Shown here one piece after another: positions 17,100 to 26,700 of a DNA stretch of 64,000 nt. The stretch lies in the NCBI RefSeq assembly GCF_000420825.1, contig NZ_ATVR01000003.1, positions 1 to 64,000 of the forward strand. Direction: 5' to 3'. This stretch comes from Butyrivibrio sp. AE2015. GTDB lineage: Bacteria; Bacillota; Clostridia; Lachnospirales; Lachnospiraceae. Under the pieces are notes generated by a model. The model had not been told where the DNA came from. It did not search any database and saw only the letters and a program-made list of their open reading frames with translations. How positions within the stretch are numbered: position 1 is the stretch's first letter; the number at the start of each line of letters is the position of its first letter. Position numbers and translations under genes: made by a program.

Positions 17100-18032
17100 A
17101 TGGGACTGTTAAGTGTTATAGTACCTTGCTATAACGAAGAGGAGAACATTGTAGATTTCTACAATGAGGTACTGAAGAACGAAGCTTATTTCAAAGGCCA
17201 TGATGTTGACTTTGAATTTATCTATGTTAATGACGGATCAAAAGACAAGACAGTTGAAATGGTAAAAGAACTTGCAGCTAAGGATAAGAGAGTGCACCTT
17301 ATTAACTTTTCAAGAAACTTTGGAAAAGAACCGGCTATGTATGCAGGACTTGAAAAATCAAAGGGCGACTATGTTGCCATCATGGACTGTGATCTTCAGG
17401 ATCCACCGGCTCTTTTGCCACAGATGTACGAGGCTATTGTCAATGAGGGGTATGACAGCGTAGCCACCAGAAGAGTAGACAGAAAGGGCGAGCCGCCTAT
17501 CAGATCATTCTTTGCAAGGATGTTCTACAAACTTATCAACAAGGTTTCAAAAACCGAGATCGTTGACGGAGCAAGAGATTACAGGCTCATGACCAGACAG
17601 TTTGTAGATGCCATCCTTTCTATGAAGGAATATAACAGATTCTCCAAAGGTATCTTTGGATGGGTTGGATTTAAGAATAAGTGGATAGAGTTTGAAAATA
17701 TTGAGCGTATGAAGGGCGAAACAAAATGGTCCTTTTGGAAACTTTTTGTTTATGCACTTGATGGAATTGTGGCATTCTCAACAGTTCCACTTGCATTTGC
17801 ATCACTTATAGGAGTTTTGTTCTGCCTTTTGGCTTTCTTCTTTATCATATTCACTATAATAAGAAAGTCACTCTATGGAGATCCAACAAGTGGATGGCCA
17901 TCACTTGTTTGTATCATTTTGCTAGTAAGCGGTGTTCAGCTTTTCTGTATAGGGATAGTGGGACAGTACCTTTCAAAGACATACCTTGAAGTCAAAAAGC
18001 GTCCGCTTTATATAGTAAAAGAGGAAATTTGA
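17100..18032 (+). CDS. GtrB/DPM1-like GT2 glycosyltransferase with two membrane helices
   Basis: 310 residues. The GT2 domain has VPCYNEEENI, IYVNDGSKD and the metal/nucleotide site MDCDLQDP; two C-terminal membrane helices (about 235-300) follow. Proteins of this layout transfer a sugar from a nucleotide to undecaprenyl phosphate, producing a donor for extracytoplasmic GT-C enzymes. A GTG at 17088 is in frame, but it lies within AAGGTGG (17085-17091), the binding site for the ATG at 17100. The stop overlaps the next start (ATGA). Confidence 0.9.
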   Translation: MGLLSVIVPCYNEEENIVDFYNEVLKNEAYFKGHDVDFEFIYVNDGSKDKTVEMVKELAAKDKRVHLINFSRNFGKEPAMYAGLEKSKGDYVAIMDCDLQDPPALLPQMYEAIVNEGYDSVATRRVDRKGEPPIRSFFARMFYKLINKVSKTEIVDGARDYRLMTRQFVDAILSMKEYNRFSKGIFGWVGFKNKWIEFENIERMKGETKWSFWKLFVYALDGIVAFSTVPLAFASLIGVLFCLLAFFFIIFTIIRKSLYGDPTSGWPSLVCIILLVSGVQLFCIGIVGQYLSKTYLEVKKRPLYIVKEEI

Positions 18033-18781
18033 TGGTCAGTATTGTAGTTCCTGTTTATAACGCAAAAAAATATATAAAAGACTGTATAGACATGGTATGC
18101 GCCCAGACCTATAAGGATTGGGAACTGATACTGGTGGATGATGCGTCAAAAGATGGAAGTGCTGATTATATCGAAGAACTGATTTCTTCCATGGGCAAAA
18201 GAATCCGTCTCATCAGAAAAGAAAAAAATGAAGGCGCAGCAGCAGCAAGAAACACTGGTATCGACGCTTCAGCGGGAAGATACATTGCTTTCCTTGACGC
18301 CGACGATGTCTGGAAACCAGAGAAGCTGGAAAAAGAGATTGCATTCATGGAAGAAACCGGCGCAGCCTTTGCTTTCCATTCATACGAGTTTGGAGATGAG
18401 AATGCAAAGCCTACCGGCAAAGTAGTAAAGGTTCCAAGGGAGCTGACCTTTAGAAAGGCCCTTTCCAGAACAATCATTTTTACAACAACAGTTATGTTTG
18501 ATACAGAAAAAATAGATATGGAGATAATCCATATGCCACAGGTTCCAAGTGAAGATACTGCTACCTGGTGGAGAATATTAAAGAGCGGTATTACCGCTTA
18601 CGGCCTTAATGAGAACCTGGCGATTTACAGAAGGCCTTCCAAATCTCTTTCATCAAATAAGCTTGTTGCAATTGAGAGAATTTGGTTTTTGTACAGAAAT
18701 ATTGCTAATTTATCAGTCTTAGAATCATTATTTTATTTTGGAGGATGGGCGGTCAGAGCTACACTTAGAAGACTCTTCTGA
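18032..18781 (+). CDS. GT2 family glycosyltransferase
   Basis: 249 residues. It is a typical GT-A fold with VPVYNAKKYI at the start, LVDDASKDGS, and the metal-binding FLDADDVW. No membrane segment is seen except a hydrophobic C-terminal stretch that may touch the membrane. It overlaps the previous gene by one base (ATGA), implying coupling. The acceptor and sugar cannot be told from sequence; position next to the initiating transferase suggests an early step in repeat-unit assembly. Confidence 0.88.
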   Translation: MVSIVVPVYNAKKYIKDCIDMVCAQTYKDWELILVDDASKDGSADYIEELISSMGKRIRLIRKEKNEGAAAARNTGIDASAGRYIAFLDADDVWKPEKLEKEIAFMEETGAAFAFHSYEFGDENAKPTGKVVKVPRELTFRKALSRTIIFTTTVMFDTEKIDMEIIHMPQVPSEDTATWWRILKSGITAYGLNENLAIYRRPSKSLSSNKLVAIERIWFLYRNIANLSVLESLFYFGGWAVRATLRRLF

Positions 18782-18798
18782 TCGCAAAAGGGGAATTT

Positions 18799-20205
18799 AT
18801 GAAACATGTGGAATCAGTGAAGAGAATCCTTGTTTTGTTTTTGGGATTTATCGGATTAAGTATGCAGACTGCTGTGTACGCATGGTTTTGGTTTAGCACA
18901 TATTATCCTATAGTTTCTTCTACTCGTATCAGTGTCGACGGATACAATTTAGGTAGTGGATTAAAACTGTATTTTCGTGGACATCTGTTGATCCTGGCAA
19001 TATATTTTGTATTGCTGTTATTCTTCTCAAATACATACGGCGGTCTTAAGATTGGTTATCTTAAGCCAATGGATGTGTTCTTTTCACAGATCTTCGCGCT
19101 GTTTATGGTGAATTTCATCTCATATTTCCAGATTGCCCTTTTGAGAAACTGGCTGGTAAGAGTTGTCCCAATGGTTGAGATATTTGTAATCCAGCTCATT
19201 ATTTCTTTTGCCTGGGCCTATATCACCAATGCCATATATATGGCCATATTCCCGCCAAGAGAGCTTCTTCTTATAAGCGGAGAGTACTCAGTTGATGATA
19301 TTGTGACCAAGTTCAACTCCAGAAAAGATAAGTACCACATCAAAAAGAAAATGAATATTGATGAAGGTATCGACAAAATATATGCAGAGTGCCTGGGTGA
19401 CTACGACGGAGTGATCATATGGGATGTGCCGAGTAAGTTCAGAAACGGTCTTGTAAAGTACTGCTATGGCAATAACATACGCATATATGTAATGCCAAAG
19501 ATAACAGATGTTCTCTTAAAAGGTTCATCACAGCTTCATTTGTTTGATACACCTGTGCTGCTCCTTAGAGAATATGCCATAAAGATTGAGCAGAGAGCTA
19601 TAAAGAGATTTTTTGACATTATCATTTCTCTTGTTCTCATAATACTGACATCGCCAATAATGCTGATCACAGCTATCATCATAAAGGCTTACGATGGTGG
19701 CCCAGTGCTCTATAAGCAGGTTCGCTGCACAGTTAATAGAAAAGAGTTCAGGATCATGAAGTTCAGGAGCATGAAAGTGGATGCAGAAAAAGACGGAGTT
19801 GCCCGCCTTGCTGCCAAGAACGACTCAAGAATAACTCCAATTGGTAAGTTTATCCGCTCCTGCAGAATTGATGAACTTCCTCAGCTCTTTAACATCCTCA
19901 AGGGAGAGATGTCCTTCATCGGACCAAGACCTGAGAGACCTGAGATCATCGAGCAGTATCTTAAGGAGATGCCTGAGTTTGCGTTCAGAATGAAGGTAAA
20001 AGCCGGACTTGCCGGATATGCGCAGGTTTATGGTAAATACAACACCACTCCTTATGATAAATTAAAGCTCGATCTTACTTATATTGAGAACTATTCAGTA
20101 TGGCTTGATATCAAGCTGATGCTGCTTACAGTTAAGATTCTTTTCACCCCGGATTCTACTGAGGGTGTTGAATCAGGACAGACTACTGCACAGAAGAACT
20201 CTTGA
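18799..20205 (+). CDS. Polyprenyl-phosphate sugar-1-phosphate transferase (WbaP-like)
   Basis: 468 residues. Four N-terminal membrane helices (about 10-150), a Rossmann-like CoA-binding domain (about 150-260) and a C-terminal bacterial sugar transferase domain. The catalytic block contains KFRSMKVDAEKDGV, IDELPQLFNILKGEMSF and GPRPERPE. Such enzymes start repeat-unit synthesis by moving a sugar phosphate to undecaprenyl phosphate. A second, short initiator of the PglC type lies at 55183, so the locus probably starts two different glycans. Confidence 0.93.
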   Translation: MKHVESVKRILVLFLGFIGLSMQTAVYAWFWFSTYYPIVSSTRISVDGYNLGSGLKLYFRGHLLILAIYFVLLLFFSNTYGGLKIGYLKPMDVFFSQIFALFMVNFISYFQIALLRNWLVRVVPMVEIFVIQLIISFAWAYITNAIYMAIFPPRELLLISGEYSVDDIVTKFNSRKDKYHIKKKMNIDEGIDKIYAECLGDYDGVIIWDVPSKFRNGLVKYCYGNNIRIYVMPKITDVLLKGSSQLHLFDTPVLLLREYAIKIEQRAIKRFFDIIISLVLIILTSPIMLITAIIIKAYDGGPVLYKQVRCTVNRKEFRIMKFRSMKVDAEKDGVARLAAKNDSRITPIGKFIRSCRIDELPQLFNILKGEMSFIGPRPERPEIIEQYLKEMPEFAFRMKVKAGLAGYAQVYGKYNTTPYDKLKLDLTYIENYSVWLDIKLMLLTVKILFTPDSTEGVESGQTTAQKNS

Positions 20206-20234
20206 CATAAACATGCTTTTACAGAGGTGACAAC

Positions 20235-21320
20235 ATGGGAAGAAGCGATTATAGACATATGGATGAAACTCTTGATCTCAGGAGTTTTTACTTAAGGCTC
20301 ATTAAGAAAATATGGATCATTCCCCTTGCTGCGATTATAGGAGCTATAGTTGCAGGCTGCATATACACGCTTGTTACCGTGACCTTTGGCCCTGAAAAGA
20401 CCTATAGCACTGAGTCAAAGCTCTATATAAAATTTGCTTATGATGAAAATGCAAAGAGCCAGGTTGATTCCTATAACGCTTATACCTGGAGACTTTTGAT
20501 GACTACTGATGACATCCTTGATGAAGTTATGAATAATCTAGGGAAGGCAGGAATTTCAGAAGATGAGATAAGCAGGCAGGATGTGGCAGAGTCTATTGCT
20601 GCCGAGATTCCTTCAGATGTACGACTCCTTCTTGTGACAGTACAAAACAATAATAAAGACCACGCGGACCTTATTACAGATGCCACAGATAAATCCCTTG
20701 AAAGCTATGGCGAAACCAATGACGCCTTCACATCAATTAAGCTCCTTAGTAAGTCAGAGGCTGCTCTTGTAACATATAGCGATAAGACCTTCACGGCAGC
20801 AGCTTTTGGGGCAGTGGCATGTTTGGCTTTGACCATATTTGTGCTTTTGCTTGTAGATGCGCTTGATGATGCGGTCTATGTTCCTGAAGATATAGAGAAA
20901 AGATTTGACGTTCCTGTGCTTGGAGTTGCAGGAAAGAATGAATTTTTTAGAAATGAACTTCAGGCTGCCTTTGAAAAAAATGTGGCAGGCGCTGAAAAGG
21001 TGATATTCATATCAACTGACAGCGTAATGGACCTTTCAGTTTCGGAAAAAGATCTTTTGACTGTTAAAGAGTCACTTGGAAGCAGGTTCAGTGCTCAGAC
21101 TGAGAACATCACAGCCATGGAGACACCTGGTAAGGTTCTTGAAAACTACAGGAAGATCGGAACCTGCGACGGAGTGATCCTTGGAATCCCTGCAGGGAAA
21201 AGATGCGGCACTATGAATGACCACATAGTGGCTCAGCTCCAAAAACATGAGTGCCCTATATTGGGAGTTATCCTTGTCAGAGCAGATGAGAAGTTTTTGA
21301 AAAAATACTACAGACTATAA
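20235..21320 (+). CDS. Wzz-like chain-length protein fused to a degenerate BY-kinase-like domain
   Basis: 361 residues. Membrane helices near 28-48 and 190-212 bracket an extracellular Wzz-type region (about 49-190). The cytoplasmic tail (about 215-361) follows the outline of a bacterial tyrosine kinase: EKRFDVPVLGVA, a beta strand KVIFISTDS, CDGVILGIPAG, and CPILGVILV. The P-loop is absent (VMDLSV where GEGKST would be), Walker A' is missing, and the tail is shorter than usual. It ends KKYYRL, without a tyrosine cluster. It is probably a non-catalytic co-polymerase; no separate Wze-like kinase is in the window. Confidence 0.8.
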   Translation: MGRSDYRHMDETLDLRSFYLRLIKKIWIIPLAAIIGAIVAGCIYTLVTVTFGPEKTYSTESKLYIKFAYDENAKSQVDSYNAYTWRLLMTTDDILDEVMNNLGKAGISEDEISRQDVAESIAAEIPSDVRLLLVTVQNNNKDHADLITDATDKSLESYGETNDAFTSIKLLSKSEAALVTYSDKTFTAAAFGAVACLALTIFVLLLVDALDDAVYVPEDIEKRFDVPVLGVAGKNEFFRNELQAAFEKNVAGAEKVIFISTDSVMDLSVSEKDLLTVKESLGSRFSAQTENITAMETPGKVLENYRKIGTCDGVILGIPAGKRCGTMNDHIVAQLQKHECPILGVILVRADEKFLKKYYRL

Positions 21321-21335
21321 ATAGAGGTAAGATGC

Positions 21336-22145
21336 ATGCCAGAGAGGCTACAAATACTGGTTTCAGCTGTAAATAAAAATATAGACAGCCTTCTTGAGGA
21401 TATGAACATTTCCTCAGATGCTGTGATCGTAAATCAGATAATAGGTGAAAAAGCGCCTGACACTGAGAAAAAAAGAGAGTTTAAAGGCATAGACATCCTG
21501 GTCCTTCAAAGAAATGAGAAGGGTGTTGGTCTTTCCAGAAATACAGCTCTTGAGCATTCTGACCACGAGATCATCCAGTTTGCCGATGATGACATAACCT
21601 ATGATGATGGCTATGTGCAAAAAGTCCTTGATGAATTTGATGCTCATCCTGAGGCAGACGTTCTTCTTTTTAATATAAAGGCTCAGGAAGGCAGGGAAAC
21701 CTACTGGAATGAGGATTTTGCAAGAGTTAACTGGAAAAACTATGGAAGATATCCCTCTTATGCAGTATTTGCCAGGAGAGATAAGATAATAGATAAAAAT
21801 GTGAGATTTTCCCTGCTTTTTGGCGGTGGAGCTCCATACATGAACGGCGAGGACAGCCTTTTTTTACATGACTGCTTAAAGGCTGGGCTTCATCTCTACA
21901 GGACTACAGTGGTTGTGGGACATGAAAGACCAAATGAGTCCACCTGGTTTAAGGGCTACAACGACAAGTTCTTTTTTGACAGAGGAGTCTTATACCATTT
22001 CCTTTACGGGAAAATGGCAAAGATTCTGGGTTTTAGATATTTGTTTAAAAATAGAAATATCATGTGCAATGAAAAGGGTCTTTTTAAGAGTGTAAAGATA
22101 TTGTGGGACGGAGTAGACCACGGCAAAACACTAGAGAAGGTATAA
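21336..22145 (+). CDS. GT2 family glycosyltransferase, divergent N terminus
   Basis: 269 residues. The usual GT2 opening is replaced by ILVSAVNKNIDSLLEDM, but GVGLSRNTALE, the metal site QFADDDITYDDGY, and GEDSLFLHDCLKAG place it in the GT-A superfamily. AGAGGT precedes the ATG. Its stop abuts the start of the EpsG-like polymerase gene with no spacing. Sugar specificity is unknown. Confidence 0.85.
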   Translation: MPERLQILVSAVNKNIDSLLEDMNISSDAVIVNQIIGEKAPDTEKKREFKGIDILVLQRNEKGVGLSRNTALEHSDHEIIQFADDDITYDDGYVQKVLDEFDAHPEADVLLFNIKAQEGRETYWNEDFARVNWKNYGRYPSYAVFARRDKIIDKNVRFSLLFGGGAPYMNGEDSLFLHDCLKAGLHLYRTTVVVGHERPNESTWFKGYNDKFFFDRGVLYHFLYGKMAKILGFRYLFKNRNIMCNEKGLFKSVKILWDGVDHGKTLEKV

Positions 22146-23258
22146 ATGGCGATATATCTGACACTGACAGCAGTAGTTGTCCTTTTGGCACTACTTCTTA
22201 GGCAGACGAAACTTAATATCGGAAGTGGCGTAGTGACAAGGCAGGGAGCAGTAAACGTAATAGTTTTGCTCTTTATCTTTTCTGCGCTGTTTTGGGTTTC
22301 TGCCCTGAGAGTAAACGTTGGCAATGACTATGCCAAGTATGTAGAGTTCATGCATCTGGTTTTCAGCCACGCCTATGTTCCCACAGAGCCCGGATTTAAT
22401 GCACTTACCTATGCAATTTATTACCTGTGCGGTTTTGAAAATTATATTCTGGTTTTTGCTGTTTTTACATTCTTTACAGTTTTATTTTTTATGACTGCCA
22501 TGTGGCAGCAGAGCGAGTGGTTTTCCTTCAGCTTTATGATGTTCATGCTGCTTGGTTACTACTTCCAGTCCATAAGTACAGTCAGATACTATCTGGCCCT
22601 TGGAATGGCCCTGTATTCAGTGAAGTTCGTTCTGAAAAAAGACTGGCCAAGATTTATTTTGATGGTCTTGATCGGAGCACTTTTCCACAAATCCGTGTTG
22701 GTGATCCTGGTCTTATATCCCCTTGCTTCTATCAAGTGGAGAAGGTGGATGTATGGGCTTTTTGGACTTATGTGCATATCCTGCCTCTTTTTGCAGGATC
22801 TTTATCTGAAAATAGTGATATTCTTATATCCCTCTTACAAGGATACGGAATATCTTTCAGGCGGAACAAGCCCTGTTAGCATATTAAGGTGTTTTTTAAT
22901 ACTGGTAATATCCCTGTGGCTGTTTAAAGATGTGGTAAAAACAGACAAGCGCTATATGTTCTATTTCCACTGCAACATCATGGCCCTTGCCCTTTACGTA
23001 TTTGGATCTTTTTTACCTATTATTTCTAGAATAGGATATTACTTGACAGTGACACATATACTGTTTGTACCGGCTCTTTTGCTTCATATCAGGGATGACA
23101 GGAAAAAGAAACTTCTGACGGTTTTGACAGTTCTTTTCTGCATCGGGTATTTTGCCCTTTATATGAGGGGAGCTTCAGCGGATGGAGTCAGGATCCTTCC
23201 CTATAAGACGATCCTTTTCGATGAGATGCCTCTAACATTGTCAGAGAGGGGCTACTAA
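22146..23258 (+). CDS. EpsG-family membrane protein, likely polysaccharide polymerase
   Basis: 370 residues with about ten membrane helices. The block RVNVGNDYAKYVEFM followed by EPGFNALTY is the hallmark of EpsG proteins, which act as Wzy-like polymerases in exopolysaccharide synthesis. ATG follows directly on the stop of the previous gene, and no obvious separate Wzx flippase is found in this block. Together with the Wzz-like protein and the WbaP-like initiator it suggests a Wzy-dependent pathway. Confidence 0.87.
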   Translation: MAIYLTLTAVVVLLALLLRQTKLNIGSGVVTRQGAVNVIVLLFIFSALFWVSALRVNVGNDYAKYVEFMHLVFSHAYVPTEPGFNALTYAIYYLCGFENYILVFAVFTFFTVLFFMTAMWQQSEWFSFSFMMFMLLGYYFQSISTVRYYLALGMALYSVKFVLKKDWPRFILMVLIGALFHKSVLVILVLYPLASIKWRRWMYGLFGLMCISCLFLQDLYLKIVIFLYPSYKDTEYLSGGTSPVSILRCFLILVISLWLFKDVVKTDKRYMFYFHCNIMALALYVFGSFLPIISRIGYYLTVTHILFVPALLLHIRDDRKKKLLTVLTVLFCIGYFALYMRGASADGVRILPYKTILFDEMPLTLSERGY

Positions 23259-23268
23259 GGAGTAACAT

Positions 23269-24213
23269 ATGAAAAAACCTTTTTTTACTATAATTGTAGT
23301 TTCATATAATCCCGGAAAAAGAATAATCGACACCATTGAGAGTATCAAAAAGCAGACCTATGACAGCTACAGGGTCCTTGTCAAAGACGGAATGTCAACT
23401 GATGGCTCTATAGATATGCTAAGGGAAAAGTACAGGTTCTCTGCTGATGGCAAAGATGCAGAAGGAAAAATGACTCTTGTTGAGAGCTGCGACAACGGTA
23501 TCTACCATGCTATGAATATTGCAGTTTCATATCTTGAGGAAAAGATAATTGATGCCAGGGGCAAAGACCTGGATGAACAGACAGATGAAGTGAGGATCTT
23601 AAGGGCAGGAGAAGCTCCTTCCTATATCTATTTCTTGAATTGCGGCGACGAGTTCAGAGATGAAAATGTTTTACAAAACGTACATGATTTTATTGTGAGT
23701 AGGCAGGAAAAAGAGGGAACAACACTTCCTACTATTTTTTATGGAGACATTTTTGACCAGACAACAGGAAACAGGATTCCTTCCAATCCGCATATTGACG
23801 ACTATGCCTGCTACAGAAATGTTCCTTCACATCAGGCCTGCTTTTATGATGAGAGGCTGATGTTTGGCAATCATTTTGACCTTAAATACAAAGTCAGAGC
23901 AGATTATGAGCAGTTTTTGAGATGCTTTTACAGAGAAAAAGCGGTGACTGACTACATGGGTATTACGATAGCAAACTATGAGGGCGGCGGATATTCAGCT
24001 CAGAATAAAAAGATATCTGAAGAAGAGAGAAAAGAAATCATAAAGCACTATCTTACAGGCTCTCAGATCAGAAAATACGACTTCCTCAGAGTTGTGACCC
24101 TGGCAAGATTCAGGACCTTCCTTGATTCCAACAAGGTGACATCTAAGGGCTACAACCTTGTAAAGAATGCCATCTACAATGTAAGAGGTAAAAGAGAGGA
24201 TAAAAAGAATTGA
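23269..24213 (+). CDS. GT2 family glycosyltransferase (WcaE-like group)
   Basis: 314 residues. Starts FFTIIVVSYNPGKR, with KDGMSTDGS and FLNCGDEFRD in place of the classic DxD, an arrangement seen in colanic-acid-type WcaE relatives. An insertion of about 25 residues with a charged helix (near 90-115) separates the two halves. AAGGAG precedes the ATG. The stop overlaps the TTG start of the next gene, so the two are coupled. Confidence 0.87.
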   Translation: MKKPFFTIIVVSYNPGKRIIDTIESIKKQTYDSYRVLVKDGMSTDGSIDMLREKYRFSADGKDAEGKMTLVESCDNGIYHAMNIAVSYLEEKIIDARGKDLDEQTDEVRILRAGEAPSYIYFLNCGDEFRDENVLQNVHDFIVSRQEKEGTTLPTIFYGDIFDQTTGNRIPSNPHIDDYACYRNVPSHQACFYDERLMFGNHFDLKYKVRADYEQFLRCFYREKAVTDYMGITIANYEGGGYSAQNKKISEEERKEIIKHYLTGSQIRKYDFLRVVTLARFRTFLDSNKVTSKGYNLVKNAIYNVRGKREDKKN

Positions 24214-25487
24214 GAGTACTGTGGCTTTGCAACATCATGCTTCCGGTATATGCCAGGGCAAAAGATCTCTCTTTTTCCGTTAGAGAGGGATGGCTGTCAG
24301 GGTGCCTTGAAAGGCTCCAAAAAGCTGATGATAATAAAATAACACTGGCTATTTGCTTTCCAAAAGAGTCTGATATAGTTCAGGATAAAGAGGAAATTGA
24401 AGGCATCACATTTTATGGATTTGATGAGGATCTTACTCACCCTGAAAACTATGATGAGTCTCTTGAAGGAAGATTCCATGACATATTAGAAGATTTCAAA
24501 CCTGATATTGTCCATATATTTGGCACGGAATTTCCACATACACTTGCCATGCTCAAGGTTATGGATGATCCAAAAAAAGCGCTTGTGGGAATCCAGGGGC
24601 TTTGCTGTGAAATAGAAAAAGATTATATGGCGCAGATTCCTGAAAAGGTTCAAAGATCAGCAACTTTCAGGGACAGGCTAAAAAAAGATTCCCTCCTTGA
24701 TCAGGTTGAAAAGTATAAGCTAAGAGCAGACCATGAGAAACAGGCGATTTTGCTGACAGGGAATATCACAGGCAGAACTGCTTTTGACAAAAGCGTTACA
24801 TCGAAGATCAATCCAAATGCCAGATATTTTGCCATGAATGAGACCATGAGGCCTTGTTTTTACGATGGCAAATGGGATGAAAAAAATGTGGAGCCCCACA
24901 GCATCTTTTTATCTCAGGGAGATTATCCCCTTAAGGGCTTTCACTTTGTACTTCAGGCTATGCCAAAGATTTTGGAAAAATATCCGGATGCCCATCTTTA
25001 CGTTGCCGGCAACAACATAATTGGCAAGGGAAAGAGTAAGTACCCATATTTTTTGAGGGCAAGTGCCTACGGCAAATACATTAAATCCCTTATTTCCGCA
25101 GGAAAGCTGAAAAATAAGGTGACTATGGTGGGACTATTATCCGACCTTGAGATGAAAGAAAGATACTTAAAGAGCAGTCTCTTTATCTGTCCGTCAATTC
25201 TGGAAAATTCTCCAAATTCAGTGGGAGAGGCTATGCTTTTGGGAGTTCCTGTTGTAGCATCAATGGCCGGTGGAATCCCAAGCCTTATAGATTCAGGCAA
25301 GGACGGTATCCTTTTTGAGAGAGGAAATGTGGACGAACTTGCAAAGGCTATACTTCAGATGTGGGATGAACCTGTCATTTCTTCTGTTTATGGAGAAAAT
25401 GCAGCCAAAAAGGCAAGGATCACTCATGATCCTGATGCCAATTATAAGAGGCTTCTTGAGATATACGATGAGATCAGCAGTAAATAA
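24210..25487 (+). CDS. GT4 family glycosyltransferase
   Basis: 425 residues, GT-B fold. The N-terminal domain begins RVLWLCNIMLP, and the C-terminal nucleotide-binding domain has the EX7E motif in ENSPNSVGEAM and a following GVPVVASMAGG loop. It uses a TTG start supported by AGAGAGGA nine bases upstream; no better ATG lies near. A nucleotide-sugar donor is expected from the family, the sugar is unknown. Confidence 0.9.
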   Translation: MRVLWLCNIMLPVYARAKDLSFSVREGWLSGCLERLQKADDNKITLAICFPKESDIVQDKEEIEGITFYGFDEDLTHPENYDESLEGRFHDILEDFKPDIVHIFGTEFPHTLAMLKVMDDPKKALVGIQGLCCEIEKDYMAQIPEKVQRSATFRDRLKKDSLLDQVEKYKLRADHEKQAILLTGNITGRTAFDKSVTSKINPNARYFAMNETMRPCFYDGKWDEKNVEPHSIFLSQGDYPLKGFHFVLQAMPKILEKYPDAHLYVAGNNIIGKGKSKYPYFLRASAYGKYIKSLISAGKLKNKVTMVGLLSDLEMKERYLKSSLFICPSILENSPNSVGEAMLLGVPVVASMAGGIPSLIDSGKDGILFERGNVDELAKAILQMWDEPVISSVYGENAAKKARITHDPDANYKRLLEIYDEISSK

Positions 25488-25496
25488 GGGGAAAAC

Positions 25497-26690
25497 ATGG
25501 TAATTACTTTTGTGTCCAACTACATAAATCACCATCAGATCCCGTTTTGCAATGCTATGGAGAAGGTGGCCCAAAAAGGCTCTTTTACCTTTATCCAGAC
25601 AAGTCCCATGGAAGAAGAGCGAATAGAAATGGGATGGGCTGTTGACCCAAAAGCTTATCCTTATGTTGAGCTTTTTTACGAAGACCGGGAAAAGTGTGAA
25701 AAACTAATTTCTGACAGCGACGTTGTGATCTTTGGATGGTCCAACGAACTTATTGAGAATCTTGAAAAAAAGAGACTCTCATCAGGGAAGCTCTCCTTCA
25801 GGCTCAGTGAGAGAATTTACAGGGAAGGCCAGTGGAAGGCAGTAAGTCCCAGAGGCCTTGTAAAAAAGTACCATCAGCACTTTATTTACAGGAATAAGCC
25901 GGTATATCTTTTGTGTGCCGGAGCCTATGTGGCATCGGATTTTGATCTTATTCACTGTTATCCACATAAAAAGCTAAAATGGGGATATTTCCCTGAAATC
26001 AGCAGCATAAATGTGGATAAAGAGCCTTTATCTGGCAGAAAAGTTAAGATCTGCTGGGCGGGACGACTTATCAAATTAAAGCATCCCGAATTTGCTGTAA
26101 AGGTTGCAGGACTACTTAAGGAAAAGGGATATGATTTTTCTCTTGATATAGTGGGGGATGGCAACCAGAAACAATCTCTTGAAAAGCTTGCAGCAGATAT
26201 GGGACTTTCGGATTTTGTGAATTTTGTGGGACAAAAGAGCCCTGCAGAAGTTTTAGATTACATGAAAGCTTCTGATGTATTTCTTTTTACAAGTAACTAT
26301 CTCGAGGGCTGGGGAGCAGTTGTAAACGAGGCCATGGGCTGTGGCTGCGCGGTAGTTGCTTCAAGGGAAGCGGGCGCTGTTCCATTTTTGATAAAGAATG
26401 GCTATAATGGATATTCTTATGTTAATGGAAGTTTTGAAGATTTGTCCGGGAAGGTTCTGAGCCTGTTTGAAAATATGGAAAACATAGAGGAATTTGGTGG
26501 AAAAGCAAGAGAAACTATAGAAAATTTGTGGAATGCCGAGAATGCAGCAAAGGAATTTGTGAGATTTTGCAGTGAATTCCTTGAAGGAAAAGAGCCTATT
26601 CTGGCTGTAGACGGCCCCATAAGCGAAGCTATTAATATAAGACCTGCAGGATTTATTAGGACCATGCAGGAAGATAATCACTTAGAATAA
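25497..26690 (+). CDS. GT4 family glycosyltransferase
   Basis: 397 residues, GT-B fold, with EX7E in EGWGAVVNEAM and the loop GCAVVASREAGAVPFL. The N-terminal half is unlike the classic family and includes a basic patch near 95-125, consistent with membrane association. GGGGA precedes the ATG ten bases after the previous stop. Sugar specificity is unknown. Confidence 0.9.
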   Translation: MVITFVSNYINHHQIPFCNAMEKVAQKGSFTFIQTSPMEEERIEMGWAVDPKAYPYVELFYEDREKCEKLISDSDVVIFGWSNELIENLEKKRLSSGKLSFRLSERIYREGQWKAVSPRGLVKKYHQHFIYRNKPVYLLCAGAYVASDFDLIHCYPHKKLKWGYFPEISSINVDKEPLSGRKVKICWAGRLIKLKHPEFAVKVAGLLKEKGYDFSLDIVGDGNQKQSLEKLAADMGLSDFVNFVGQKSPAEVLDYMKASDVFLFTSNYLEGWGAVVNEAMGCGCAVVASREAGAVPFLIKNGYNGYSYVNGSFEDLSGKVLSLFENMENIEEFGGKARETIENLWNAENAAKEFVRFCSEFLEGKEPILAVDGPISEAINIRPAGFIRTMQEDNHLE

Positions 26691-26700
26691 TGAGGAAATT

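Noticed and set aside
20880-21320. An active BY-kinase domain
   Set aside because: No Walker A, Walker A' or tyrosine cluster could be found in the tail.
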